From JALYOC01 sp036675345 (lineage in GTDB: Bacteria > Myxococcota > Myxococcia > Myxococcales > Myxococcaceae): a stretch of 64,000 nt of DNA. Each line of letters begins with the position of its first letter. Position 1 is the stretch's first letter. The DNA lies in contig JAKFFE010000026.1 in NCBI GenBank assembly GCA_036675345.1, positions 124,001-188,000 of the forward strand, read 5' to 3'. Below are positions 1 to 10,798 of this stretch, piece after piece. Under the pieces are notes generated by a model. It saw nothing but the letters and a program-made list of their open reading frames with translations. It made no database searches and was not told the DNA's origin. Both the position numbers and the translations under genes were made by a program.

Positions 1-589
1 GCTTCTCCGGAGGCAGTGGGTGCAGCTTCCCCTCCAGCTGATCCAACCCCACCAGGAGGAAGGACACCGGGTACTTGTAGCGGCGGGACCGCTTGACCTC
101 CATCAGCAGGAACTTCTTGAAGAACTCGAAGTCGGCGGTGGTGCCCACCACCTGCCCAGGATCGCTGGGCGGCTCGGCGATGTGCCGCTTGAGGTCCGAC
201 TCCAGCTTCTCCACCGTCTCCAAGAGCGCCCGCACCCGGGCCACCGTCTTGGCGGTGGAGACCACCGTGCCCCGCTTGAGCGGCGCCACCAGGTAGGCGT
301 CCGCGCCACACCGCACCGCGGCCGCATCCGGATCCTCCGCCTCGGGCGGGTAGACCAGCACCACCGGCAGGACCGGCGCCAGCTCCTTGAGCTTGAGGCA
401 CAGCGACTCGCCGTCGAACAGGTCGGAGGCGGAGGTGAACACCACGTCCACCGCCCCCTCCTGGACCGCATGCACCGCCTCGTCGAAGTAGCGCACCACC
501 TTGACGGTGTAGCCGGCGCCCTCCAGGAAGCGTTTGACGGTGCCGGAGACCGGCACCGAGGGATCCGCCACCAGCGCGCGGCGGCTCAA
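1..589 (-). CDS. Degenerate response regulator with GGDEF-like C-terminus (partial, runs off the window)
   Basis: The frame opens in the stop region of frr (TTG at 589 overlapping the frr TGA) and runs off the left edge, so only about 196 N-terminal residues are visible. Residues 1-115 look like a CheY-type receiver, but the expected phospho-acceptor aspartate falls in VVFTSASD, where a Ser seems to occupy the site, and only one acidic residue remains of the N-terminal pair (VADPS). A helical linker is followed by FFKKFLLMEVKRSRRYKYP and then VSFLLVGLD, which resembles the beginning of a GGDEF domain. This suggests a pseudo-receiver fused to a GGDEF-like domain, possibly degenerate. The start is uncertain: the GGAGG in the frr tail is too close to the TTG, and an in-frame GTG about 20 nt on is an alternative. 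The catalytic motif, if any, lies outside the window. Confidence 0.6.
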   Translation of the reverse strand, partial: MSRRALVADPSVPVSGTVKRFLEGAGYTVKVVRYFDEAVHAVQEGAVDVVFTSASDLFDGESLCLKLKELAPVLPVVLVYPPEAEDPDAAAVRCGADAYLVAPLKRGTVVSTAKTVARVRALLETVEKLESDLKRHIAEPPSDPGQVVGTTADFEFFKKFLLMEVKRSRRYKYPVSFLLVGLDQLEGKLHPLPPEK

Positions 590-1143
590 ACCTCCATCAC
601 CTCTTTTTCCTTCTTGGTGATGATCTCATCCACCAGCTTCACCCCCGCGTCGGTCTCCTTCTGCACCTTCTCGGTGATCCGCTTGTTGTCGTCCTCGGTG
701 ATCGTCTTGTCCTTGAGCAGGACCTTGAGCCGCTCGTTGGCGTCCCGGCGCACGTTGCGGATCGCCACCTTGTGGTCCTCGCCCTTGCTGCGCACCTGCT
801 TGGCGATGTCCTTGCGGCGCTCCTCGGTCATCGCCGGCATCGGCAGGCGGATCACCTCGCCGTCGTTCATCGGGTTGATGCCCAGGTTGGCTTCCTTGAG
901 CGCCTTCTCGATGTCCTTGAGCGACGACTTGTCCCAGGGCTTGATCACCATCAGCCGCGGTTCGGGGACCGCGATCGACCCCACGCCGGAGAGCGGGGTG
1001 GGGGTCCCGTAGTAGCTGATGGTGATCCCATCCAGGATCGCCGGGTTGGCGCGACCGGTGCGGACCTTGCTCAGGTCCCGCTTGAGATCGTCCAGGGTCT
1101 TGTCGATGCGGGCCTTCAGCTCCTTGACCACTTCCTCGCTCAT
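586..1143 (-). CDS. frr: Ribosome recycling factor
   Basis: This 185-residue protein is the usual size for RRF, which with EF-G splits post-termination ribosomes. It begins MSEEVVKELKARIDKTLDDL and carries the family's LSKVRTGRANPAIL segment, the central PWDKSSLKDIEKAL block and the C-terminal helical region ending VMEV. The ATG at 1143 is preceded by AAAGGA at good Shine-Dalgarno spacing; the longer upstream extension of the frame has no family similarity. It lies 49 bp downstream of pyrH in the classic tsf-pyrH-frr order and overlaps the start of the next response-regulator gene, suggesting translational coupling. Confidence 0.98.
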   Translation of the reverse strand: MSEEVVKELKARIDKTLDDLKRDLSKVRTGRANPAILDGITISYYGTPTPLSGVGSIAVPEPRLMVIKPWDKSSLKDIEKALKEANLGINPMNDGEVIRLPMPAMTEERRKDIAKQVRSKGEDHKVAIRNVRRDANERLKVLLKDKTITEDDNKRITEKVQKETDAGVKLVDEIITKKEKEVMEV

Positions 1144-1192
1144 CTGCGGTTCCTTTCTAGAGATCCGGACCAATCGGTCTGGGGGGCCGTTT

Positions 1193-1936
1193 TCAGGCCC
1201 AGGTGGTGTCGGCGGTCCCCACCAGGGTGCCGAAGTCACCGGCCCCGGCCACTGCCTTCTTGATGTTGCCGCGCGCGGTGAGGTCGAACACCACGATCGG
1301 CAGCTTGTTGTCCATGCACAGCGAGATCGCGGTGGAGTCCATCACGTTCAACCGCTGCTTGAGCACGTCCATGTAGGAGACGGTCCGGTACTTGCGCGCC
1401 TGGGGATCCTTCTTCGGATCGGCGTTGTAGATCCCGTCCACCTTGGTGGCCTTGAGGATCACCTCGGCGTTGATCTCCATCGCCCGCAGCGAGGCCGCGG
1501 TGTCGGTGGTGAAGTACGGGTTGCCGGTGCCGGCGGCGAAGATCACCACCCGGCTCTTCTCCAGGTGCCGGACCGCCCGGCGGCGGATGTACGGTTCGGC
1601 GATCTGCTCCATCTTGATCGCGGACAGCACCCGGGTCTGCATCCCCTGTTTTTCCAGCGAGTCCTGCAGGGCCATGGAGTTGATCACCGTGGCCAGCATC
1701 CCCATGTAGTCGGCGTTGGCCCGATCCATCCCTTCGGTGGACCCGGCGACGCCCCGGAAGATGTTGCCGCCACCGATCACGATGGCCAGCTCCACCCCCA
1801 TCTCCACCACCTCCTTCACCTCGGAGGCGATCCGCGTCAACGTCGGCGGATGGATGCCGTACTTCCCTTCGCCCATCAGGGCTTCGCCCGAGAGCTTGAG
1901 CAGGATTCGCTTGTACCGCGGTTTGTCGTCGGCCAT
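1193..1936 (-). CDS. pyrH: Uridylate kinase (UMP kinase)
   Basis: PyrH phosphorylates UMP to UDP in pyrimidine nucleotide synthesis and is a hexameric cytosolic amino-acid-kinase-fold enzyme. The 247-residue product starts MADDKPRYKRILLKLSGEAL; the conserved KLSGEAL Lys/Gly loop, IVIGGGNIFRG, the GTGNPYFTTDTAA nucleotide-binding stretch and the KATKVDGIYNADPK segment are all visible. The reading frame extends 22 codons upstream, but similarity begins at the ATG at 1936. It lies between tsf and frr as in most bacteria. A hairpin terminator between tsf and pyrH suggests that pyrH-frr also has its own promoter in 1937-2020. Confidence 0.98.
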   Translation of the reverse strand: MADDKPRYKRILLKLSGEALMGEGKYGIHPPTLTRIASEVKEVVEMGVELAIVIGGGNIFRGVAGSTEGMDRANADYMGMLATVINSMALQDSLEKQGMQTRVLSAIKMEQIAEPYIRRRAVRHLEKSRVVIFAAGTGNPYFTTDTAASLRAMEINAEVILKATKVDGIYNADPKKDPQARKYRTVSYMDVLKQRLNVMDSTAISLCMDNKLPIVVFDLTARGNIKKAVAGAGDFGTLVGTADTTWA

Positions 1937-2020
1937 GAGCGACCAAGGCTTGTAGCCCAACCCCGCCACCGGGGCGAGCACGCGATTGAGGCTGTGCACC
2001 ACCGTGCATCCCGGACATAG

Positions 2021-2070
2021 AAAAACGCCGGCCCTCCCTCCCCCGATCGGGCAGCGAGGCGCCGGCGCTG
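2021..2070 (-). terminator. Intrinsic terminator between tsf and pyrH
   Basis: Read on the minus strand, CGCCGGC and GCCGGCG pair around a GC-rich loop and are followed directly by a run of five T. It begins about 23 nt after the tsf stop codon, so it should end the tsf transcript before pyrH. Confidence 0.7.
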
Positions 2071-2092
2071 TTCACGACGACCGGGGAGGCGG

Positions 2093-2746
2093 TTAGGCCT
2101 GGCCCAGGGTCTTGGCGACCTCGGCGGCGAGGTCTTCCTTCTTCTTCTCGATCCCCTCACCGACCTGGTAGCGGACGAAGCGGCGGATGGAGATGTTCTC
2201 GCCGATCTTGGCCACCTTCTCGGTGATGATGTCCGAGATCTTCTTCTTGTCGTCCTTCACGTAGTACTGGTCGACCAGACAGACGGTCTCGTAGAACTTC
2301 TCCAGCTTGCCGGGGATGATCTTCTCCCACATCGCCTCCGGCTTCTTGGCGTCGCGCAGCTGCGCGCGGTGGATCTCCTTCTCCTTCTCCAGCACCTCCG
2401 CGGGGATCTCCTCCCGGCGCACGTAGGTGGGGTTGGCCGCCGCGATGTGCATCGCGATGTCCTTCACCAGCGCGGCGAAGTCCTCGTTGCGGCCGACGAA
2501 GTCGGTCTCGCAGTTGACCTCCACCAGCACGCCGATCTTCCCGCTGTGCACGTAGGTGCCCACCAGGCCCTCGGCGGCCAACCGGCCCGCCTTCTTGCCG
2601 GCGGCGGAGAGGCCCTTCTTGCGCAGCCACTCCTCGGCCTTGGTGAAGTCCCCGGCGTTCTCGGAGAGGGCCTTCTTGCAGTCCATCATCCCCGCGCCAG
2701 TCTTCTCGCGCAGGTCCTTCACCATCGCGGCGCTGATCTCAGCCAT
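2093..2746 (-). CDS. tsf: Translation elongation factor Ts (short form)
   Basis: EF-Ts is the guanine-nucleotide exchange factor that recycles EF-Tu. The N-terminal UBA-like domain (residues 1-40, ending TGAGMMDCKKAL) and the TDFV motif (VNCETDFVGRN, about residues 78-88) that reaches into EF-Tu are intact. At 217 residues it is shorter than the 283-residue E. coli protein and looks like the compact form with one core subdomain, as in Thermus. The start is supported by similarity. It follows rpsB as usual, but a hairpin with a T-rich tail separates the two genes. Confidence 0.98.
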   Translation of the reverse strand: MAEISAAMVKDLREKTGAGMMDCKKALSENAGDFTKAEEWLRKKGLSAAGKKAGRLAAEGLVGTYVHSGKIGVLVEVNCETDFVGRNEDFAALVKDIAMHIAAANPTYVRREEIPAEVLEKEKEIHRAQLRDAKKPEAMWEKIIPGKLEKFYETVCLVDQYYVKDDKKKISDIITEKVAKIGENISIRRFVRYQVGEGIEKKKEDLAAEVAKTLGQA

Positions 2747-2780
2747 GTGCTTGTTCTTCCTTCAAGGGGTTGGTTCGAAA

Positions 2781-2820
2781 CGAAAAGCGGGCGGCACAGC
2801 TTGCGCCGGCCACCCGCCGA
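2781..2820 (-). terminator. Hairpin terminator or attenuator between rpsB and tsf
   Basis: On the minus strand GCGGGTGGC pairs with GCCGCCCGC (one G-T wobble) around an 11-nt loop and is followed by TTTTCGTTT. It lies about 50 nt after the rpsB stop and 35 nt before tsf, so it could reduce or stop read-through from rpsB into tsf. Confidence 0.6.
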
Positions 2821-2868
2821 ACTTCGCGTCCCACCCTCCTGGGCAGGACGGATGCGGCCTGCGGCTGA

Positions 2869-3885
<1,017 letters not shown>

Positions 3886-3931
3886 GCGTTGCGACTCCTG
3901 TTTCCGGTTGTTCCGCCACGAACGCCAAAAA

Positions 3932-3975
3932 GGCTGGCCCCACTCTCCGGATGAAAACCGGAGAGCACCTGGGCC
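3932..3975 (-). terminator. Hairpin with T-run in the rpsB leader (possible attenuator)
   Basis: On the minus strand, CTCTCCGG pairs with CCGGAGAG around TTTTCAT. Flanking GGCCC and GGGGCC can extend the stem, and AGCCTTTTTGG follows. It lies 47 nt upstream of the rpsB start and downstream of a promoter-like sequence (4041-4069). It may therefore act as an attenuator in the rpsB leader rather than as the end of secA. Confidence 0.45.
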
Positions 3976-4040
3976 GAAGCGTCGTGTGAGAGATGACTTC
4001 AGCTTCCTGTAACGCCCCCTCCGAAGAGGCGGCCGGCGAT

Positions 4041-4069
4041 GCTCTAGCAGAACCCCCAGGGGGGCTCAA
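4041..4069 (-). promoter_or_regulatory. Candidate sigma-70-type promoter for rpsB
   Basis: On the minus strand TTGAGC (4064-4069) and TAGAGC (4041-4046) are separated by exactly 17 nt. They precede the rpsB start by about 155 nt, leaving a leader that contains the hairpin at 3932-3975. Prediction by eye only. Confidence 0.4.
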
Positions 4070-4118
4070 CTCCTCCCGTTCCTAACTTCCGGCCGGGCGG
4101 GCTTCACTGGTTTTCCCC

Positions 4119-4149
4119 GGTCCCCTTCCTGCTGGGCAGGCAGGGGACC
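4119..4149 (-). terminator. Hairpin just downstream of secA
   Basis: GGTCCCCT and AGGGGACC can pair around a 15-nt loop, starting about 15 nt after the secA stop. No T-run follows (GGGGAAAACC), so termination is uncertain. Confidence 0.35.
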
Positions 4150-4163
4150 TGGAAGGACGAAGG

Positions 4164-6956
<2,793 letters not shown>

Positions 6957-7044
6957 GTGCGCTGGGGCCTATATCATCGGGGAAGGGGAAGGGACGGATT
7001 CCCAAGCGAAGCGGGCGAAGCTAAAGCGGGAAACAGAAGGTGCA

Positions 7045-8211
7045 ATGAAGACCCGTCGCAATCCCAACGCCCCCCGCCGTCCTGCACGTAGTCCCTCCCC
7101 TGCCCCGGCGCACGCTCCACGGAACGTCCGAGCAGGCAAGCCGACGGCGGCTCCACCCCCGCCCCCGCCCCCCAAGTCGGTACCTCCCCCGCCGGTCCCG
7201 CCCATCCCCCGGGCGCCGGGGGTGGGCCGCTGGCTGTGGACCTGCCGGGCCGGCTTCGAGCGCTACCTCCACGAGGAGCTGGTGTGGGGCAAGCGCAACC
7301 CGAAGATCCTGGGCGCGGCCCTGGTGGAGAGCGACCCGCCCAAGGGGCTGCTGCCCGCCTTTGCCCGCACCGGCTTCCGGGTGACCGGGATCCACCTGCC
7401 GGGGGAGGCGGATCTGGCCCCGCGGATCGCCGCGGAGTGGGTGGCCACCGGGGCCACCGTGCGTGGGGTCCACGTGCAGGCCTGGACCCTGGACACCCCC
7501 GGCGCCAACCCCGCCTCCCAGGAGGTGGCGCTGCTGGGGACCGAGGTGGAGCAGGCCCTGGTGCCGGTCCCGGTGCTGGCCCATGCCTGGGCGGCGCGGG
7601 ATCAGGGCGCGATCCTGGGACAGGTGTGCTGGGCGGATCGGGGGCTGCTGATCACCGGGGTGTTGCCCTCGGCGGAGGCGGAGGTGCTGGCCCCCGGAGG
7701 CAGGCAGCGGATGCGCCGGGAGGCGGATGCGCCGTCGCGGGCCGCGGCCAAGGTGGACGAGGCCCTGGACTGGCTGGGGCTGGCACCCTCCCGGGGCGAG
7801 GTGTGCGTGGACCTGGGCGCCGCCCCGGGGGGTTGGACCCGACGGCTGATTGCCCGGGGGGCGAAGGTGATCGCGGTGGATCCCGCACAGCTGGCGCCGG
7901 ATCTGGCCGGGCACAAGCGGGTCCAGCACGTGCAGGCCAGCGCCTTCGACTACGCCCCCGAAGAGCCGGTGGACTGGCTGTTCTGCGACATGGCCTGGAG
8001 ACCGCTGGAGGTGGCGCAGCTGCTGGCCAAGTGGGGCCGCAACGGCTGGAGCTTCCACCTGGTGGCCAACATCAAGCTGCCGATGAAGGACAAGAACCCG
8101 ATGCTGCACCGGGTCCGTCACACCCTGGAGGGGGCGGGCTGGCGAAACCTGAAGCTCCGCCAGCTGTACCACGACCGGGACGAGGTCACCCTCACCGCCC
8201 GCAAGGCCTAG
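7045..8211 (+). CDS. rlmM: 23S rRNA 2'-O-ribose methyltransferase RlmM-like (C2498)
   Basis: This 388-residue protein has a basic, proline-rich N-terminal leader (residues 1-62), a THUMP-like middle region, and a C-terminal Rossmann methyltransferase domain. SAM motif I is VDLGAAPGGWT. The segments WLFCDMAW, VANIKLPMKDKN and QLYHDRDEVTLTARK match the K-D-K-E tetrad arrangement of FtsJ/RlmM enzymes; LKLPMK and QLYHDREEVTV are close equivalents in E. coli RlmM. The ATG at 7045 has AGAAGG 4 nt upstream; the longer open frame upstream overlaps the divergent secA promoter and is rejected. Orientation is opposite to its neighbours. Confidence 0.88.
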   Translation: MKTRRNPNAPRRPARSPSPAPAHAPRNVRAGKPTAAPPPPPPPKSVPPPPVPPIPRAPGVGRWLWTCRAGFERYLHEELVWGKRNPKILGAALVESDPPKGLLPAFARTGFRVTGIHLPGEADLAPRIAAEWVATGATVRGVHVQAWTLDTPGANPASQEVALLGTEVEQALVPVPVLAHAWAARDQGAILGQVCWADRGLLITGVLPSAEAEVLAPGGRQRMRREADAPSRAAAKVDEALDWLGLAPSRGEVCVDLGAAPGGWTRRLIARGAKVIAVDPAQLAPDLAGHKRVQHVQASAFDYAPEEPVDWLFCDMAWRPLEVAQLLAKWGRNGWSFHLVANIKLPMKDKNPMLHRVRHTLEGAGWRNLKLRQLYHDRDEVTLTARKA

Positions 8212-8218
8212 CGGACGC

Positions 8219-8806
8219 CTAGAAGCGCAGTCCCACCAGGGCCACCGCACCCTCTTCTCGAGGCTCAAACCCCAGGGTGAGCTCCGGCTCCCCTTGACCG
8301 CGCGTCAGCTGGGCGCCGATCAGCGCCCCCAGGGTAGGCAGCGCCGAGACGGCAAACAGCGGCACCGAGGTCAGCAGGTAGTTGCCCGGGGAGGCGGTGA
8401 AGAAGGCGATCGCCGCATAGGCCCCGGCGAAGACCGAGATCACCGCCGCGGGCAAGGCCCCCACCAGCCAGCCGCCCGTCATCGCGCTGCCGGAGAAGCT
8501 CTCCGCCATCCAGGAGGCGAACAGCGCCGGTCCGGCGATCATGCAGCCCAGGTGCAGCAGGACGCCCGCGCCCAGCAGCCCCAGGCCGACGCCGTTGGGG
8601 CCGTACTTGAGGGCGACGCCCGCAGTGGAGAGGCCGCTTCCCAGCAGCAGGGAACAGCCGGTCACGGCCAGGGTGCCCAGGAGGACCTGGTTGGGAGCAG
8701 AGAGTGCGGCGTACGACCAGGGCTCTTCCGCCTGGGCGGGTGGAGACAGGCCCCAGCCCAACAGGCCGCACACCAGCAGCGCCGTCAACGGACGACGTCC
8801 GGTCAT
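8219..8806 (-). CDS. Hypothetical membrane protein
   Basis: Not recognised. The 195-residue product begins with a signal peptide (MTGRRPLTALLVCGLLGWGL, then an AQA-type cleavage site) and contains about four hydrophobic segments rich in Gly, Ala and Leu (roughly residues 40-60, 72-98, 108-135 and 143-165). It ends LGFEPREEGAVALVGLRF, whose terminal Phe suggests a beta-strand, although the body looks helical. Its start directly abuts the stop of the M23 peptidase gene, so the two are probably co-transcribed and it may have an envelope role. Convergent with rlmM (7 bp between stops). Confidence 0.7.
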   Translation of the reverse strand: MTGRRPLTALLVCGLLGWGLSPPAQAEEPWSYAALSAPNQVLLGTLAVTGCSLLLGSGLSTAGVALKYGPNGVGLGLLGAGVLLHLGCMIAGPALFASWMAESFSGSAMTGGWLVGALPAAVISVFAGAYAAIAFFTASPGNYLLTSVPLFAVSALPTLGALIGAQLTRGQGEPELTLGFEPREEGAVALVGLRF

Positions 8807-9724
8807 CTACTCCTCGAGGATGAACTTGCGGGGGTTCTGCGGCACCCCGTTGACGCGGACTTCGTAGTGCAGGTGCGGCCCGCTGGAGCGGCCGGTATTG
8901 CCCACCGCGCCGATCATCGAACCGCGCTTGATCCGATCCCCGGCCTTGACCAGGATCTTGGAGAGGTGGGCGTAGCGGGTCTTGATGCCGTAGCCGTGGT
9001 CCAGCACGATCACGTTCCCGTACCCACCCTCCAGCCCCGCGAACACCACCGTCCCGCTGGAGGGAGAGACGACCTCCTTGCCGTGCGGAGCGGCGATGTC
9101 CAGACCGGCGTGCATCACCCGGTCGGCGGTGAAGGGATCCAGGCGCTGACCGAAGTCGGAAGTGACCCAGCCGCGGGCCGGCCACACCGAAGGGGTGGAG
9201 GCCAACAGCGACTTCTGCTCCTGGAAGTAGGCCTGCAGCTCCTGGAGGCTCTGCTCCTGGCGGGTGGCCTCCGCGGACAACTTGTCCAGCTTGGAGGACA
9301 GCGCCCGCGGGGTCTCGGTGGAGGCCAGCCGGGTGAACTGGTTGTCGGCGTGGGGAACCTGGGAGTTGGGATCTGCCTCGGTGGGGCCCATCGCCAGGTT
9401 GCGCTGCGGGTCGGAGAGCAGGGTGATCGCCCTCAGCCGCTGATCGAAACGTTCCACCCGGTCCAGGGTGGTGCCGATGTGGTCCACCCGCTCACGGATC
9501 GCCTTGAGCTGCGAGCGGAGCGTGAGGTTCTCCTCACGCAGGGTGCGGTTCTCGGCTGCGTCCTGGGCGACCTGGAAATAGTGGATCGACCCGATCAGGG
9601 CGATCAACACCAGCAGCCCGCCGCCCATCGCGACTTGCAGCAGGAAGCTCTTCTGGATGTTGTAACGCTTGACCGGCGCGTTGTGGTCCGGAACGACGAT
9701 CAGCGTGAAGGACTTTTTCGCCAC
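8807..9724 (-). CDS. M23 family (LytM-type) metallopeptidase, membrane-anchored
   Basis: The 305-residue protein has a short cytoplasmic start, one transmembrane helix (about 28-50), a coiled-coil region (55-100 and 140-175) and a C-terminal M23 peptidase domain. The zinc ligands of active LytM enzymes are present: MHAGLD (His205, Asp209) and the HLH motif (His284, His286), so it is predicted to cleave peptidoglycan cross-bridges in the periplasm. The layout resembles deltaproteobacterial M23 proteins involved in cell shape or division. The start is the first ATG of the frame. A TTGACA-containing promoter candidate lies about 155-180 bp upstream. Confidence 0.92.
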   Translation of the reverse strand: MAKKSFTLIVVPDHNAPVKRYNIQKSFLLQVAMGGGLLVLIALIGSIHYFQVAQDAAENRTLREENLTLRSQLKAIRERVDHIGTTLDRVERFDQRLRAITLLSDPQRNLAMGPTEADPNSQVPHADNQFTRLASTETPRALSSKLDKLSAEATRQEQSLQELQAYFQEQKSLLASTPSVWPARGWVTSDFGQRLDPFTADRVMHAGLDIAAPHGKEVVSPSSGTVVFAGLEGGYGNVIVLDHGYGIKTRYAHLSKILVKAGDRIKRGSMIGAVGNTGRSSGPHLHYEVRVNGVPQNPRKFILEE

Positions 9725-9877
9725 CTTCGGTAACTCCCCTGCGCACCCGCGGAAAACCCCGCCCTAGCGACGCCACAAGCTAAGTCGCCCTCCACGCCCG
9801 TTCAGCCGCCCGGAGGCTTGCCGGCTGCAATTTCCAACCGTCCAGTCAACAACCCAGCGGAAGGACCAACCGATGCG

Positions 9878-9906
9878 AGCTATCAAAGCACGTTAGACAG
9901 TGTCAA
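9878..9906 (-). promoter_or_regulatory. Candidate promoter for the M23 peptidase gene
   Basis: A perfect TTGACA (9901-9906, minus strand) is followed after 17 nt by ATAGCT; GATAGC at 16 nt is an alternative -10. It lies in the 234-bp gap between the PP2C gene and the M23 peptidase. Nothing else was recognised in this gap. Confidence 0.4.
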
Positions 9907-9958
9907 CGTAAACAACTGCCCGTGAGCCCGGTTGCCCTGCAGCCATGGGTAGTTTCAC

Positions 9959-10789
9959 TCAGGCGACAGTCTGGACCGCAATCACGGTGATGTTGTCGTC
10001 CCCGCCGCGATCGTTGGCCATCTCGATCAGCTTCTTGGGGACCTCCTCCAGCCCGTGCCGGCGGACCGCGTCGAAGATCTCCCGGTCCTCCAGCATGTTG
10101 GCCAGCCCGTCGGAGCAGAGGATGAAGGTGTCGCCCGGCTGGGAGACCAGCCCCATCACATCCACCTGGACCTCCTCTTCGAAGCCCACCGAGCGGGTGA
10201 TGATGTTCTTGTACCGGGAGTGCTTGGCCTCCTCGGGGGTGATCATCCCGGCCTTGATCTGCTCGTTGACCAGGGAATGGTCTTCGCTGATCTGCTGGAT
10301 GAACTCGCCCCGGACCAGATAGGCCCGGCTGTCGCCGACATGGGCGAAGAAGGCGTGCCCGTCGTGGACCAGCAGGGAGATGACCGTGGTCCCCATCCCC
10401 GCCAGCCGCGGATCCTCCTGGGCGGCGGTGAAGATCGCCGCGCAGGCCTTCTCCACCGCGGTCCGGATCACCTCCGGGACGGGAGAGTCCTGGAGCGGCC
10501 GGGACTGGGCGAACGGGTTGTCCCGTCCCTCCCGGAACTTGCGCAGCTCGCGGTCGATCGTCTCCACCGCGATCCGGGAGGCGGTACCGCCGCCGGCATG
10601 GCCACCCATGCCGTCCGCAACCACGAACAGGTGCAGCTCCTCATCGATGAGGAAGCTGTCCTCGTTGTGGTTGCGCTTGCGGCCGACGTCGGTGAGCCCG
10701 GCCGAGAGCACTTTCAGCTTTGGCGCCAGGGTCTGCCCTGCGGGGTTCGACACGGCGCGGAGACTACGTGACGCCCATGGACCGGGCAA
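9959..10789 (-). CDS. PP2C-family (Stp1-type) serine/threonine protein phosphatase
   Basis: This protein dephosphorylates Ser/Thr-phosphorylated proteins and typically counters Hanks-type kinases, which are abundant in Myxococcota. The metal-binding motifs are intact: KRNHNEDSF (about 38-46), VVADGMGGHAGG (57-67), HVGDSRAYLVR, ILCSDGLANML and GGDDNITVI near the C-terminus. The 276-residue frame starts at a TTG (10789) preceded by AGGA 7 nt upstream; GTG at 10753 is an alternative that would remove a non-conserved leader. It follows recN after 9 bp, so the two are probably co-transcribed. Confidence 0.92.
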   Translation of the reverse strand: MPGPWASRSLRAVSNPAGQTLAPKLKVLSAGLTDVGRKRNHNEDSFLIDEELHLFVVADGMGGHAGGGTASRIAVETIDRELRKFREGRDNPFAQSRPLQDSPVPEVIRTAVEKACAAIFTAAQEDPRLAGMGTTVISLLVHDGHAFFAHVGDSRAYLVRGEFIQQISEDHSLVNEQIKAGMITPEEAKHSRYKNIITRSVGFEEEVQVDVMGLVSQPGDTFILCSDGLANMLEDREIFDAVRRHGLEEVPKKLIEMANDRGGDDNITVIAVQTVA

Positions 10790-10798
10790 GGCATTGTC

